Assembly: GCA_024663395.1 (NCBI GenBank)
Contig: JANFAH010000004.1
Location: forward strand, 930,001 to 994,000
Direction: 5' to 3'
Source: Pisolithus tinctorius
Lineage: Eukaryota > Basidiomycota > Agaricomycetes > Boletales > Pisolithaceae
DNA length: 64,000 bases
A model generated the notes under the pieces. The model had not been told where the DNA came from and did no database searches. It was given only the letters and a program-made list of their open reading frames with translations. Position 1 is the stretch's first letter; each line of letters opens with the position of its first letter. Shown here in pieces: positions 1-12,811 of this stretch. The position numbers and the translations under genes are program-made.

Positions 1-170
1 CAAGGAACTTGATCAAGTTGATAAAGGGTTTGCTCCCCAAGGTGTTGATGAAGTCGTTGAGGTGGTCGACCACAGCCAGCAGGATGACGGAGGATGGGAT
101 GCAACATTGCTGATGTTGTCAAATGGCTTAGATTGGCTGTAGTACACAGTGTACGTTCTGGTGAACCACC

Positions 171-258
171 GGTTTTGCCACATTGGCACAACTGGCAGAA
201 CCCTGGGTTTTGCCGGTTTTGCCACATTGGCACAACTGGCAGAACCCTGGGTTTTGCC
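171..258. repeat. Two perfect 44-bp tandem repeats
   Basis: Positions 171-214 and 215-258 are identical 44-bp units, each starting ggttttgccacattggcac and ending in gggttttgcc. A third partial unit follows at 259-267 before the sequence diverges. No coding role is evident. The surrounding 500 bp holds no convincing gene. Confidence 0.9.
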
Positions 259-502
259 GGTTTTGCCGGTACTACTGGCAAAATATACCCAAATTAGTTC
301 TGCCCACTACACTACTGCCACAACAAGAAATAAAAAAGATCGCCCAATCAACCCCTTTTTGACCTGCACCGACTCACTCGCCATGTTACAAGTACCTGTT
401 GCCCAACTTGTAGCGTTCTTGGAAGTGGGAATTGTGCAAGTTGACCGCGTTGCATCATACTAGGTTTACACACGCGGCGACAAGTACATAACTGCTTTTT
501 GT

Positions 503-1206
503 TTGGGACCGCCGTTATCGACACTTGTGGCATTTCTCCAGACAACTCCCTTAACCGCTGCCACGACATGGAAACCCTCACCACTGATCTGCTGCGTTCA
601 CATTCAAGACTTTACGAATACGCTCAAGGTTGGGATTCCAAGTACTGTGGACGTGTATGATTTCAAGGAAGCCGTGAAGGGCGAATCACCAAACACTTTC
701 AGGAATGTTGATGCGAAGGATCTCGTACCCTACCGCGTCTTCCTCCGATCAGGTGCAGATCGCCGCGACCAACTCAGTAAGTGAAGATTGTATGGCACTA
801 GCAAAGAGCCGTTGAACGCGGAACAAAAGTTGTCCGAAGTGTTGATCGAAACCCAGCGTGGAAGATGGTTTTGTCATTGTCAACGATCGTGCACGTTCAG
901 TTCTGCATGATGACTTATCAGAGAGACACCATTGTCATACGCAGCTAATGCAAAAAAGGAGTTACTGGTTTATCTCCTGGCAACACTTTCAAAGTATCCG
1001 CAGTGGCACACGACACTGTCACGGGAATTTTGGAAAGGCTATTACTGGATCGTTCATGTTCCCGCGATTCCTATTTCAGAGCTCAAAGCTCATCACACAG
1101 TCGAATCGTCGTTTGACGAACCAAGAGGTTCTCCGCGCGCGCGTCTGGCCCTCGTGGTAGTGGGTACGTTTGATCCGCGTTTACAAAGGGCTGCCCTGGC
1201 GATCTA
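503..1206 (+). pseudogene. Decayed Crinkler (CRN)-like N-terminal region
   Basis: The frame opening at 503 encodes a stretch (about 585-760) that resembles the ubiquitin-like N-terminal domain of Crinkler-type proteins found in many basidiomycetes. It has a beta-rich segment (VHIQDFTNTLKVGIP), a helix containing DFKEAVKGE, and a segment DAKDLVPYRVFL that recalls the family pattern of an A-D-L-L-W-K-V motif. After a stop near 782, a shifted frame reads EPLNAEQKLSEV at about 808-843, matching the conserved link that follows this domain. A third frame continues with DGFVIVND. These frame changes, with no clear intron signals, point to a broken gene, although unrecognised introns are possible. 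No C-terminal effector or ATPase domain is recognisable downstream. The identification is by eye and moderate. Confidence 0.4.
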
Positions 1207-1492
1207 ATGGATTCTATCCCAGAGCAGGACGAATTCGAGGAAAAATTCCGGTATCGCTGTGAGGGCAAGTACGAAGATGAACTTCAATATAAAGTTTTCG
1301 GCGCGTTTGATATTAAAGATCACCTGCGGAAGATGAAACGCAGGATTGATTTTTGGGTTTCTGGACTTGGTTCATTGCTTCGTATTCAGTGCCTCTGTTG
1401 ACACATTACTACAGCACAAGAATCTCATGATAGTCAGAAACAAGACTGACCGCCGCATTGGCTACGTCAAATTCGCTCAAACTGAACGGCAG

Positions 1493-1909
1493 CTAGAGGT
1501 TGAAATTCTTAAATTCATCGGTGTTATCCGATATCTGATGAACCACGTCCACTCTGGAGTCGAGTTCCGGCCGGTGCACGGCGGACCCCTGGTCTCTATG
1601 TGCGCCGCTGGTGACGAGTTCAGGTGCCCTGAGAAGCCTGATGAGCATGTCCGGTCCGCTGCCAGCCAACTTGTCGAGGGGGTCGCATTTATGCACGTAC
1701 ACCTCGCTGCACACATGGATCTCGAACATCATGTTCCCTTTCGAGGTGGTCGTCTCCATCATCAACTTTAGTACATCCATCCGCTTGAAGAGTACAAGAG
1801 TCCGCACCAAAGGGTACATCACACCAGGGTCGAACGCGGTGATTCGTGCAAGCCAACTCAAACCGACGTGTGGAGTTGTGGGAGACCTTGTGTTCAATTT
1901 GCAAGCCAT
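1493..1909 (-). CDS. Unassigned open frame, 138 codons
   Basis: An ATG at 1909 opens a frame to a stop at 1493 with a fairly protein-like distribution of hydrophobic residues (for example YPLVRTLVLFKRMDVLKLMM). I recognise no family. It lies antisense to other moderate-length frames 3' of the Crinkler-like remnant, so it may be chance. It has no neighbour suggesting a role. Confidence 0.15.
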   Translation of the reverse strand: MACKLNTRSPTTPHVGLSWLARITAFDPGVMYPLVRTLVLFKRMDVLKLMMETTTSKGNMMFEIHVCSEVYVHKCDPLDKLAGSGPDMLIRLLRAPELVTSGAHRDQGSAVHRPELDSRVDVVHQISDNTDEFKNFNL

Positions 1910-2046
1910 CCCCTGATCGCGATTTTCTCCTCAGCATGGCTTCCAAACTAATGAGCGAAGACCCTGAGCAACCCCCAATGGTAAAGAAGGTCCAGGAGTG
2001 GATGATTTCCAGAGACCTGTTTTCCTCAGGGTATCTGGTAATTTGA

Positions 2047-2917
2047 TTGCAATGAAGCTCGTAATAATCTTAATAGCACAGATCCCAGCTCTCCTCATTT
2101 ATGTCGATCATGCTCATGTATACCTTGCCTAGACGTCGATTCTTCATATTATGGCTGCTAAAGAATAACAATTCCCCAGGCACTCAGTGACTAATGTGAT
2201 GCTGGTGAACAATGTTAGGGGCGTTCCAATATATATCAGGCCTGAGTCGAAAGTAATCTAAGGGTCCCCTCATAAATATTTATTTATAAGTACAGAGGGC
2301 ACAACACCTTCAATGAAGGGCAAGATGGATACAGTGCAGGTTCCAATCCACAAGGGGAAGGAAAAAGTAACGACGTGTGACGGGAACAAGTGCAGATCTT
2401 GCTTATGTACATATGTGCATGCATGAGGGATGATGATGATCGTCGCCATCATAAAATCGCTTCCCAAAACAGCGTGCACCGGTGAAGGAGTCACAGCCCA
2501 TATCAACGTGTACACAAGTATATAATTACTTATTAACTCGTGAAAGAGAAGCGAAAAACCGGCGCACCGTATATAGTTTGAACAGTGAAGGGACACATTG
2601 CACACGAGGAAAAACGAAGTGAAAGGGAACAAAAACAGGGGGATGTGCGGGGTGGAGGTGGAGGTGTGGGTAGGGCACTTGAGGAAGAAGGGGAAACAGG
2701 ACACATGTCATGTCCATATGTGAGAAATCATCATGAGAGGATAGCAGCTATCAGAATTGCGGGGCAAAACGGAAAACCTTGATACAGAGGACTTCCAAAC
2801 AAAAGAAAAAACAATTCCAAGCACATATATATATAACGTAGATGCGCACGCACAATGCCCGCCATGAAGATACACCGGGAAAAAGGAGGGCAGGAGAGTG
2901 GGAGGAAGGGGCAACGA
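2047..2917. other. 3' flank without a recognisable gene
   Basis: AT-rich spacer between the degraded first 2 kb and the stop codon of the SS18-like gene on the minus strand. Only short frames are present. It presumably contains the 3' UTR and terminator of the minus-strand gene. Confidence 0.5.
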
Positions 2918-5900
2918 TCATTGACCGTTGACGTAGGGATTAAAAATGTCGTACTCCCCACTGCCAGTGAAGTCTGGTCCGATCGGACTCATGTTTTGTG
3001 TAGCGGATGTCGGAGGTGCGGATCCACCACCACCAGATTGAGGCACAGGTGTACCTCCACGACCTATCTGTGAACGCGTCGGATCCGGGGGACGCTGACC
3101 GCCACCGCCCATCGTCGACTGCCCGTGCCCATAACCATACCCTCCAATGCCCGCCATACCACCACCGTGTTGCCAACTCTGACTCGACGGCGAAGGACTT
3201 CCACCAAAGAAGCCTCCACCGATGCCGTTCGGCGAATTCATAGAACCACCCATGGCATACCCGTTCACTTGGCCTACTGCAGCCATCCCCATCTGCGTCT
3301 GTGCACCCTGCGACCAAGCAACACCCTGATTAAACGCGGACTGTGCATGCTGCTGTTGTTGCAACATGGTGTGATAGTCGTTCGATGTCTGCTGATGCGA
3401 AAGCCTCGATGGTGCTCGCGGCGTCATTGGCGAGTGAACCCCATCTGAAGGAGATCTCGTGCTTCTTGCTATACCCGGGATTGTCGAGTTCGACCTCAGC
3501 GCGGGGAATGTATCGTTGGTTGGCCCCATTGGCGAGCCTCCACCTGCACCTGTGGCGCCAGGCGGCTGTGGTGGTTGCGGTTGCTGCTGTTGCGATGACA
3601 CACCGAGTTGGCCCATCATCCTCGGGTTCATCCCGTATGTTCCATACTGCTGTGAGCCCATCATACTCGCTGCGCTCACACCACCACTACTCATGTTAAG
3701 GTTGCCATTCATATTCCGCATTTGCTGTTGCTGCTGTTGTTGCTGTTGCATCAACATCAGTTGCCGTTGCTGGTTGATATTGACGTTGCCCATATTCCCC
3801 GGCATCTGGTGCGAAAAGTTGGATCCTCCAACTACACCAGCCATACGCGGATCTATCCCCGTTCCTCCTCCGCTGCCATGGGGCTGACCAAATTGGAACA
3901 CTCCATTCTGCGACGATTGTTGCGAGGACATTTGTTGCGGCTGCGACATCACTGGAGCTTGTTGACCTAGGGGCGACACAGGACTTGGTCCACCACCATT
4001 TCCGCTTCCTCCAGTCATTGTGCCGTTGGAGAGTCCACCTGCCATGCCCGCGTTTGACGATATCCCGCCCAATTGATGATTGCGCTGCGCTGCTGCTGTT
4101 GCTGCTTGTTGGTTCCTTTGGGCCACCATTTGCTACACAGAAGAATGCAATGACGATGGTCGTGAGTTCCTTGGAATACGAAGAAATAGAGACCAACATA
4201 CCTGAAAGGCCTGCAACTTCTGCAATTGCTGTGGCAAAGGAAATGCAGAGAAGTTCGGCACGTGCTGCATGATGTACACCATGAGTGGATGATTGGGATT
4301 CTGTAATATTTGCATCAGTTGTTGGATTTGTGCTTGCTGCGAAGGACCGGGCTGTTGGGGTTGGTTCGACGGTGCGCCGGCTCCTCCTCCTACACCACCC
4401 ACACTTTGCGGTGCTTGTACAGACGTCGGAGGAGACATGTGTCGCGAAGGTGCCGCTGCTCCCCCTTGTGTTTGCTGCATTTGTTGCATATGTTGCATCT
4501 GTGCGGCTTGCTGATGCTGCTGTCGGATCTGCTGCTCCCGCGCCTGCATTTGGTGCGCCTGCAATCTTCGCAAGTTCGCGACCGTAGTAGGATCTCCAGT
4601 GCCAAAGGAGGAGAGGTTCGGTGGTGCTCCAGGAGCTGAGCTTGGTATTGCCACTGTCCCCGTGCCACCCTGCATACCCGATATCCCCGCGGTACCTATT
4701 CCAGGCATCCCAGCCGGCGATGGATGAGGCATTCCCGTATTCGATGACGCTGATACGGTCGGACTTTGTGGTATGCCGGGCGTCCCAGGCGCCGCCACAC
4801 CGCCGACACTTGTTGAACCAGAAAACGTATCCGGCGGGCTTGCCCGCAGACCCGCCGAACCAGTAGCACCCATACCTGAAGCGAGAAATGCACCTGGATT
4901 CATACCCAAACTTTGGTGTCCGGAAGGACTCTGACCTGAACCGGGACCTGGACCATGGCCAGGACCAGATGCCGGTATAGAGGGCATACCGGCGGCACCT
5001 GATATCATCGGATTTGGGGAGACTGATGAAGGTGACGCAGAGGAGGCATGCATTTTACCGTCGCCTACGTCTCTCCTTTTACTTGTAGATAGGTCTGGGA
5101 CATCATCGGGCCTATTCCGCTTGAGGTGCATGGGTCCATTCGAGGGTGACATAGTGTGTGGAGTTTGGTTGGGGTGCGGATGTGAAGAGGGAACATTGAC
5201 GTTAGCGTTGTGCATTTTCCGACGAGCGATTTCTTTTGAGAAGAGCTCTGGCATATCAGAGTAGAGACGCTGTAGTCGAGCGGGGGAGAACTCGACAGCT
5301 GTTGGAGGAGTCATGATGGGTAGAGCGACGCTTGGATGCTGCAGATGGAGGAGGGCGAGAGGGGATCAGGGGAAGGGTTCCGGATAGACAAGGATATCTA
5401 CCTACATGATGCCGTTGATCTGCAGCTGCAGCTAACCAAGTGAGATTCGACTGCAGACGTTGGGAGTACCTGAAGAAAAGTGAAGAGAAGGACGAGCTGG
5501 TTTAGGGGACGACGCACTGTTGGAAACGAAGGTCTGCTATTGGCACACCACGAGCCTGAAATTCTAGGCAAACCCTGCAAGACGGATAAAGTAAAAAGAA
5601 GAAAAGATCGAGTAAGAGGGAACGTACTGGAAAAGCTCTGCGTTGAGTTCCAAGATCCTGATGACCTTTGCGTTGTTAGATGCATGAGCCATATTTGGAG
5701 GTGGCATGTTGTGGGGTGCGTGTATCATGGAGGAAGTCATGAATTCACTTGATGGCGCGGGGGAGTGAGATGAGGCGGCAAACTTTTCAGCCAACCGCAA
5801 ATCTGACGCATTTTGAAACGCGGATGGTGTCGATGGCGGCTGGTGTCGCACTGGAGAGCTACCTATTGACCGAGAAGATGAGGAAGACGAGATGCCGTTC

Positions 5901-6493
5901 ACGTGTGTGCCGAATGGTGCGTCGCCCTTGACCTTGGTGTCACGCTTGATGTCGTCTCTGAGCGAGGAGCCGGAGTTGAACTGCGGAGAGTGTCGTTGGT
6001 TGTTTTCGTCGTCATCCTTCTTTTCAGAGTCATCGTCAAGTTCCGCTGCGGGGGAGAGCTCTGTGAGGGGAGTAAGAGTGCCTTCTCTCGGTACGTCGAG
6101 TTCGCCCTTGTCCAGGGAGGGCGGCTCTACTTTAGGCTGAACGGGTTGCTGAGGAAGGTCCTTTGAGTCGTGATTTGGGGAGGCAGAGTCGGGGGCGGGG
6201 GAGAGCGGTGAGCTCTTGTCTTCGTGGACGACGTCATGGGTGGGCCGTTGTTGGGGGGAGGGCGGTTTGTCCTTGGCAACGGCGAAGTCGAGGAGGGCAT
6301 CGGACGAGCGAATGCTGTCATGGAGGGCGGCATAGTCGGTGTGAGGGTCATTACGGTCGTGGATGGCCTCTGGCCAGCGGAAGGAGTGGGTGGGCGCCGT
6401 CGTTGACGACGAATGGTGATCGCCGGGGGAGGAGATTAGATTTGAGTTTTGGTTTGGGTCGAGGTCGGCAGGATTCCGATCGAGGTGGATCAT
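2918..6493 (-). CDS. SS18-like SSXT-domain protein (probable SWI/SNF-associated coactivator)
   Basis: Five exons (6493-5628, 5574-5518, 5469-5406, 5338-4202, 4132-2918) join in phase to about 1,112 residues, starting at the ATG at 6493. The recognisable part is an SSXT (SS18 N-terminal) motif at about residues 273-325, split over three exons: NAKVIRILELNAELFQ, then a QARGVPIADLRFQQY segment, then RLQSNLTWLAAAADQ. In animals SS18 is a subunit of SWI/SNF remodelling complexes, so a nuclear coactivator role is likely but inferred. The 270-residue N-terminus is acidic, rich in S, P and D, and looks disordered. The last 750 residues are rich in Q, G, M, N and P with poly-Q tracts, typical of an activation domain or condensate-prone region. 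The two small internal exons (57 and 64 nt) lie exactly over the conserved helices, which supports the splicing. Confidence 0.8.
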
Positions 6494-7830
6494 GTGCGCG
6501 CGGAGTAAGTAGCAGGAGGCTAATATGGACGTGTTAGTTATTATGGCGGGGGAAGACGTCGGAACGCTGGGCGTGCGTCGTAGCTGTGTCGCAGAGTGGA
6601 AGCTTTAGCCGAGCAACCAGCTGCAGCTTGTCACGGTGCACAAAAAGACGGTCCCGCTGCGATGGACGGGATGGGGTCCGGCTGGGGCTGGTGGCAGTCG
6701 GTAATACCAGCAGTAGTAATATAGTGCGCTGTAGTTGCGTCCCAGTCAAAATCGGCACTTGTGGGATATCAAAAAACGTTTTGTCCGCGTCAACGACGAC
6801 TCAAACGCACACCCGTGTGACTTTTCCGTGTCCCTGCAATTCCAATTCAATTAGTGCGGAGTGCCAATTCTCTCGGCGTCAACTCCACTGGCGACGGCGA
6901 CAGCGACGAAGACGACGACGACGACAAGCAATCCACCCAGGACGAGGACGAACGACTGGAAGCAGGCTGGTCTGTTTCCCCCGTGATTTTACCGCTTCTC
7001 TGTCTTCCACATCGTCATCACCCAACCAGAACACCCGCCCCCATCTATATCCGCAGGACAGGGATAACGACCGCTACGAGGCCTGCGTGTCGTCGCAAAG
7101 AAAGGGGAGAAAAGAGACGGAGTGGAGGGGCCCATATTCCGTAAGGTACATAGTTTTTGCTCGTACATCGTAGCAGCTATTTATCTGGTTCTGTGACGCT
7201 TGTCCTCCGATCCCAACCCGATCCCGGAACACCCACTAGGACAGGGCCAGATCTCCTCGCGAATGTATTATTTCTGTCGATCCATGTGTTTTCTAGTGTA
7301 TCCATTCCCCCCTGATAATACGACCGTGTGATACGTACTTATCTCCCTGCACTTGAATATATTCCTTAAGCACACCCATCCCGTACGCCCACCGTACCAT
7401 TCCCAATTCATACTCGATTGTCCTTAGCTTTTCCATTCCCCGTCGTTTCCGCGACTAAGGTTCGCAGAGCCCATCGTCAATTCTCTGACGTAAGTCCAAA
7501 CCCAAAGCGGGAGTTTTCCGAGTATTTTGTGGCGCCGCTTCAATTTCCTCGGGCAGACGCACGATACCCGTTGACCACCCAACGCCAGCCAACGACACGG
7601 CAAGATACACAAGAACGTGAGTATATCGCTCTGATCGTGGTGCACTGGAGGACGAGGGCGTAGTCTTGATCGTGTGGGGAGAAATCAGTTCGCGAAATGA
7701 TCGGTTTGGGCGACGGATGGGTCGTACTTGGTCCAGATGCATACACTTGGGGGATTCCGTCTTCACATCTTCCTATGCCCTCCAGCTCGTCTCTCATCTA
7801 TCCCACTCACATCTTTCTCGCAGATAAACA
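6494..7830. promoter_or_regulatory. Divergent intergenic region (SS18-like / uL2)
   Basis: This 1.3-kb spacer separates the minus-strand SS18-like start at 6493 from the plus-strand uL2 start at 7831. It must hold both promoters and leaders. I see no conserved coding frame. A pyrimidine-rich stretch precedes the uL2 start, as is common for ribosomal protein genes; specific factor sites were not resolved. Confidence 0.5.
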
Positions 7831-8794
7831 ATGGGTCGGGTCATTAGGGCACAGAGGCGTTCGCATGCCATCGTACGTCCACTACATATCTGTGCACTTG
7901 TGCTTCCTCCTGAGCTCATTCATTCTCTTCACGCGTCCAGTTCAAGGCACACACTCACCACAACAAGGCGCCTGCCAAGCTCCGCCCTCTGGACTACGCA
8001 GAACGCAACGGCTACATTCGCGGTATCGTGAAAGAAATCATCCATGACCCTGGACGGTATGCGCCTTCGTTTTATCCCATTTAAAGCGCCATCTTTATTC
8101 AATCTATTTTTCCTGTTAACATGGTAGCGGTGCACCCCTTGCTCGCGTCGTTTTCCGTGACCCCTACCGTTACAAGCTCCGCACCGAAACCTTCGTCGCC
8201 ACCGAGGGCCTCCACACCGGTGCTTTCGTCTACTGCGGCAAAAAAGCCGCCTTGGCGGTCGGAAACGTTCTTCCTGTCAACCAATGCCCGGAAGGTACCA
8301 TCGTGTGCAACGTAGAAGAGAAAGTCGGCGACCGCGGTGCCCTTGCTCGCACGTCGGGTAACTACGCAACTGTCATCGGTCACTCCCCAGAGGACAACAA
8401 GACCCGGATACGGCTCCCCTCTGGCGCAAAGAAGACGGTTTCAGGGAGTGCACGTGCAACGGTGGGCATTGTTGCGGGTGGAGGCAGGATCGACAAGCCA
8501 TTGCTCAAGGCTGGTCGGGCATACTACAAATACAAGGCTAAGCGCAACAGGTGCTTAACTTTCCTTCGTCTATATTTTGCGCCGCTTCAATTCTGACTTG
8601 TGCCTTCCAGCTGGCCTCGTACTCGTGGTGTTGCTATGAACCCCGTCGACCATCCCCACGGTGGTGGTAACCACCAACACATCGGCAAAGCCTCCACCAT
8701 CGCACGCTCCGCCGTTCCTGGACAAAAGGTTGGTCTCATTGCTGCCCGCCGGACAGGTCTCCTGCGTGGTACGGTCAAAGTCAAGGAGGTTTAA
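7831..8794 (+). CDS. RPL2: 60S ribosomal protein uL2 (yeast L2, animal L8)
   Basis: Four exons (7831-7872, 7941-8056, 8128-8550, 8611-8794) give 254 residues, the usual length for eukaryotic uL2. The product is a core protein of the large subunit that contacts the peptidyl transferase centre. It begins [10 protein letters not shown] and continues with [20 protein letters not shown], characteristic of cytosolic uL2. The C-terminal exon has [20 protein letters not shown], which includes the near-invariant histidine loop needed for subunit joining and catalysis. The protein ends in VKVKEV. The first intron lies 42 nt into the coding sequence, as in many fungal ribosomal protein genes. Identification is secure. 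Confidence 0.97.
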
Positions 8795-11133
8795 AGCAAC
8801 TGGGCCGTGCTTCCATATTTTACCTTCTATGCATGCACACGTGTTCCTTTCTATACAGCCGATGCCATCCTCTGCCAAAACGATGTATGCGCTATTGCAT
8901 ATGCATATATGCCTTTTATGCAGGTGTGCTATTTGAGGGATTCAGTCGCGCTGATACTACGAGCACGGTTAATTAACGTGCCGCATGGCTGCGTTTGCCT
9001 TCGTAAGTTCAGAAACTCCGTTGGCCAGGAGAGATTTGCCGTGCATGACACGAAAAGAGGTCTCTGGATGACCTGGTACACGTTTCGTTGCGCAGGCAGC
9101 AGCAACTCATCTCAGAACTACCTGTCTTGGTAGCCGGGCTGCTGAAGGGAACTCACATGTGTATTTGGGCGTATCATTGCGGCCCCCTATTGAGGCCGAG
9201 TGGAGCTTTCTTTCTAACCTTGGTGTATTCGCTCTCACCGTTTATAGCGCCCGACTCGGACCTGCATGGTGCGAGGCTTTATACATTGTATTATTAGCAA
9301 AGAAGAAGCCGTATAACAGGCGTAAGCGCACGGCATCCACTGAAGCCTGTATATTTTATTATTAGGAGAGAAGATGGATGAGAGCCCACAACTCCACGAG
9401 GCCGCGGACGAGGTACTGTCGCGGATTGTCTGTATATAGCCTCGGCGGCATTCGCGAGGAACTAGGGTTGATGAAGGATCTCTCGCTCCTTGTTATCAAG
9501 TACTGACCATAAAAGTGTGTGCTTCGAGGCCCTGCTGGTCACAAAAAGTGTATTGAGCAAGAGAAGTGTCCTCAAGACCCTAAATGCATTGATCGGCTCA
9601 CCCTGGAGGATAAGGCACTCTGTTCCAGACCTTTATAATTCCAAGTGGAGACACGGCGACTTTGCATTAGGCACGTCGATTCTTCGTTACAGAATATGGT
9701 ACGAGGATGGTGAAAGTGACCCCACCCTGCACCTTGGTACACCATAACAGGTCATGTCCTAGTAGATAGGTGTGCTACACTCGTTTTGGGCCATCCCAGG
9801 CCCCTCCCAACACTCGCGATGACGACGCTGTACCAGTCGACAAATATAGTTGACAGGGCCCTGACAGCGAGGGAACGACAAGATTGTGGCCCAGATGTAT
9901 CTTTGTATGTGCACATGTATGGCAATGTCGCGCAGCAGCTGTGACAGGATGGTCGACGGCCAAGTTCATTCCGTTCGTTGCGCAGTTACATATATCTGGG
10001 CTCCTGAATGACACCTTGGCAAGAGAGGTTGGGTACTTGGTACAACCACTCAGTGCTTGCACGTGGGCAGCGGAGACACCGTTCAAGGATGGAAAAGTAA
10101 ATATGCCATCTGCAGCCAAGTGCAAGATAATGATGATGAATGAAGCACGGCGTACCTAAGCCGTCCATGAGAATGGCAAAAACAGCTCGATGTCATGTCA
10201 GGCGACGTCAGGTGGGAGTCGGATTAGTCCAGTGTACTTTGCACGTGCAACCTTGGGTGTTTCGAAAGTCTCTCCCAAGGTTGTTCCGGGAGTAAACGTT
10301 TGATCTGAGTGGGTCCCCCAACGCATTAATTAAGTATGCATACATCGGGCGTGTACTCTGTATTTGGACAAGGCATCGGACAGTTGCGGAGGCGTTGGCG
10401 TCTTGCTACATGTATCAGTGTCTTCATTGGATTACAACTATGATGAGATCCATTTAATGACACGTACTGCCACATATAGACCAGTGTTAGAATAGATGAG
10501 ACGCGGCATGATCCGTAGACGATGCTGATAAGACCATGAAAAACTGCTGGTCGAGGAAACAGGAAGCGGGGACAGCGGGGTATCTGTCCACTTACATGTA
10601 TAAAAGCCTGTGTGGAGGTGAGGGACAAGCCCGCGTATAAATTAATTCCGTCCGGTGATAATGAAAGATCGCGACGAACGGGAGAAGCCAGGTTCAACAA
10701 GGTTTGAGAATGACCAATGGGAAAAAACGAACCACGCCATCATATCGAGATCTAGAGCGTTTATGTACATAACACACACACAGGGTGAACGCTGGAGCCT
10801 TTTGGACGAGCCAATCCCAAGATGCACGCGTTCGGGCAGTGTGTTGGGCCTCGGATTCAGGCGTTGATGATGATGGCAAGTTGGCCCTGAGCCGAAGACA
10901 ACGAACGTTGTCAAAGCGATGTCTTCCGTTGTCAGAATTCTCCACTGGATTGCCACCTCACCTATATAACCCCGAACTGGCGTCCAATCTTTGTTTTCGT
11001 CCTGTCCCCCCCGTCTTTTCGGCCGTTGACACGTCGTGTGAATCCACTTTTCCCACGGTCACGTTTTTTTGTCTGTCAGATTGTCAAGAGGTTGGGAGCC
11101 TCAGTTGGTGTGTGCAGGGCCATATCGAAAACC
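8795..11133. other. 2.3-kb intergenic region with no supported gene
   Basis: Only short, uncorrelated frames occur here on both strands (the best is 85 codons from 9490), and none shows a known motif or consistent splice structure. The right end includes the cyclin promoter, with a tataaccccg element at about 10963. The region may hold UTRs, lncRNA or decayed mobile DNA, but I cannot show any of these. Confidence 0.5.
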
Positions 11134-12811
11134 ATGCTCGCCCTCGTCCATCCTCTACCGTCCCCAGCAGACCACAGAAAAGTCGACAGATCACTAGAAA
11201 TTAACATCTCTAGTCTGTCTTCAATCCCAATCTCATCCAGAATAGCCAAAACTGCTAGCCGAAAACCGCCAATACAACAACATCGCCATCACTATCAAGA
11301 GTCTTCATCTGCCCAAAAGGCCGCTTCAGGTTCTTCCACTGTGGCCTGTAACTCGCACCCAGCTCGGCCAAATGCCGTGCAGCCGCCATACTCGACTAAT
11401 CAGCAGCCTACATACGCTGCCACAAAGAAAGCCCCTTGCGATAAACAACCTGTGCATGCTCCACACCATCCTGTCACCCAGCAAGCGCCACCACCTACCA
11501 CACAACCCGTCGACATCCATTCATACGTTCAGACTGATCTTCTTAAACTCCTTGCTTCCTTGCTCACCCAAATCGCATCTACTAACGATGCACTGGCATC
11601 AACGGACCCCGCACATACCCTCTCCACATTCTCACACCCCACCCCTCCGGAAGATTCCACTCGTGCCTCAATATGGCGCTCACTCACCTCCGCATCGCAT
11701 GCAGCGCTCGCTAACCCTGCTTCCGCACTTACCTTCCACGCCCGCAACATCCCCACGATCACTCTCGAAGCCTACCTTCTCCGCATCCTCCGATACTGTC
11801 CGACGACGAACGAGGTGTTCCTCGCCCTATTGGTGTACTTCGATAGAATGTCCCGGTTGGCCCAAGAGACAACTGGTAGAACATTCGTTATCGACTCGTA
11901 CAACGTGCACAGGCTTGTTATCGCAGGGGTCACCGTCGCCAGTAAATTCTTTAGCGACGTATTTTACACCAATTCCAGATATGCCAAGGTCTGTTTACTT
12001 CGGGCACTTCCGTCTTTCCGTGGGTCATGAGCGCGCTTATGAATATATTTTTCTCCGCATGCAGGTTGGAGGTCTTCCTCAGGCAGAGCTTAACCAACTC
12101 GAACTCCAATTTCTCCTCCTCAACGACTTCCGTCTTGTCATATCCCCAGAAGAGATGCAGAAGTATGCAGAACAACTTATTCTTTTCTCCCATTCCCAAC
12201 AACAACAACCTCCGCCTCCTGTTCCGTCATCTTCATCGTCATCATCAGCGACCCCCCACCCTCGCATATCCCCACGCTTGCATTCATCCACGTATTCCTC
12301 TTCTGGACCGGCACGCGCAATGGGGGCCATAGACGCTTATGGCGGTACTGTAGCGCCCGACCGAACGCCCAGCATGCGTCCCGCACATGCTCCATCTGTA
12401 CATGGTTACGCTACTTCCAGTTCCCATCACCGTTACCCAACGAACAGCTCTAGGGACGATGATGCCAGCAGCATCGTAAGCACTGATACCGAGACAACGG
12501 AGACAGAGGGCGGAGATACGACGGATGATGAGCCGACAATTAGACCACCGAATTCTGCGAGCTCATGCTGTGGCGATGCTCTCGAGGATCAGGGTGAGGG
12601 GGAGTTTCAACCAGAAGGTGTCCGGGAAGGCGAGTGTAATGGAAGCCGAGGCGAAGGGAAAGACGGATCGGTGGAAAGATTGGCTGATAAGGGGATAGGC
12701 CGTCGTGCGGACGTAGACGGCGATGGCGACAGAGGGGATGCCACGCCCGAGCTAAGAGCGCAAAGAAGGGTTCGCGAAATCAGCGAGGATATTGGGATGG
12801 GAAGTCCCTAG
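11134..12811 (+). CDS. Pho80/Pcl-type cyclin
   Basis: Two exons (11134-11988 and 12065-12811) give 533 residues. The region of about residues 130-330 matches Pho80/Pcl6-Pcl7 (P/U-type) cyclins: a helix beginning YVQTDLLKLLASLLTQI, then the cyclin box with TLEAYLLRILRYCPTTNEVF, FLALLVYFDRMSRL and VIAGVTVASKFFSDVFYTN, and after the intron GGLPQAELNQLELQFLLLND. Such cyclins activate Pho85-family kinases in phosphate, glycogen and stress signalling. The N-terminal 120 residues and the C-terminal 200 (poly-S, acidic TET/DDD stretches) look disordered and are probably regulatory. The start is the first in-frame ATG. The exact Pcl subtype cannot be decided from sequence alone. Confidence 0.88.

Noticed and set aside
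3459..3887. Cysteine-rich plus-strand frame (poly-C tract)
   Set aside because: It is the antisense of CAG/CAA glutamine repeats in the SS18-like gene; its cysteine runs are an artefact.
6586..7173. 195-codon plus-strand frame upstream of uL2
   Set aside because: It is Arg/Ser-rich with (R)n runs from GA-rich DNA and lies in the divergent promoter region; it is probably not translated.
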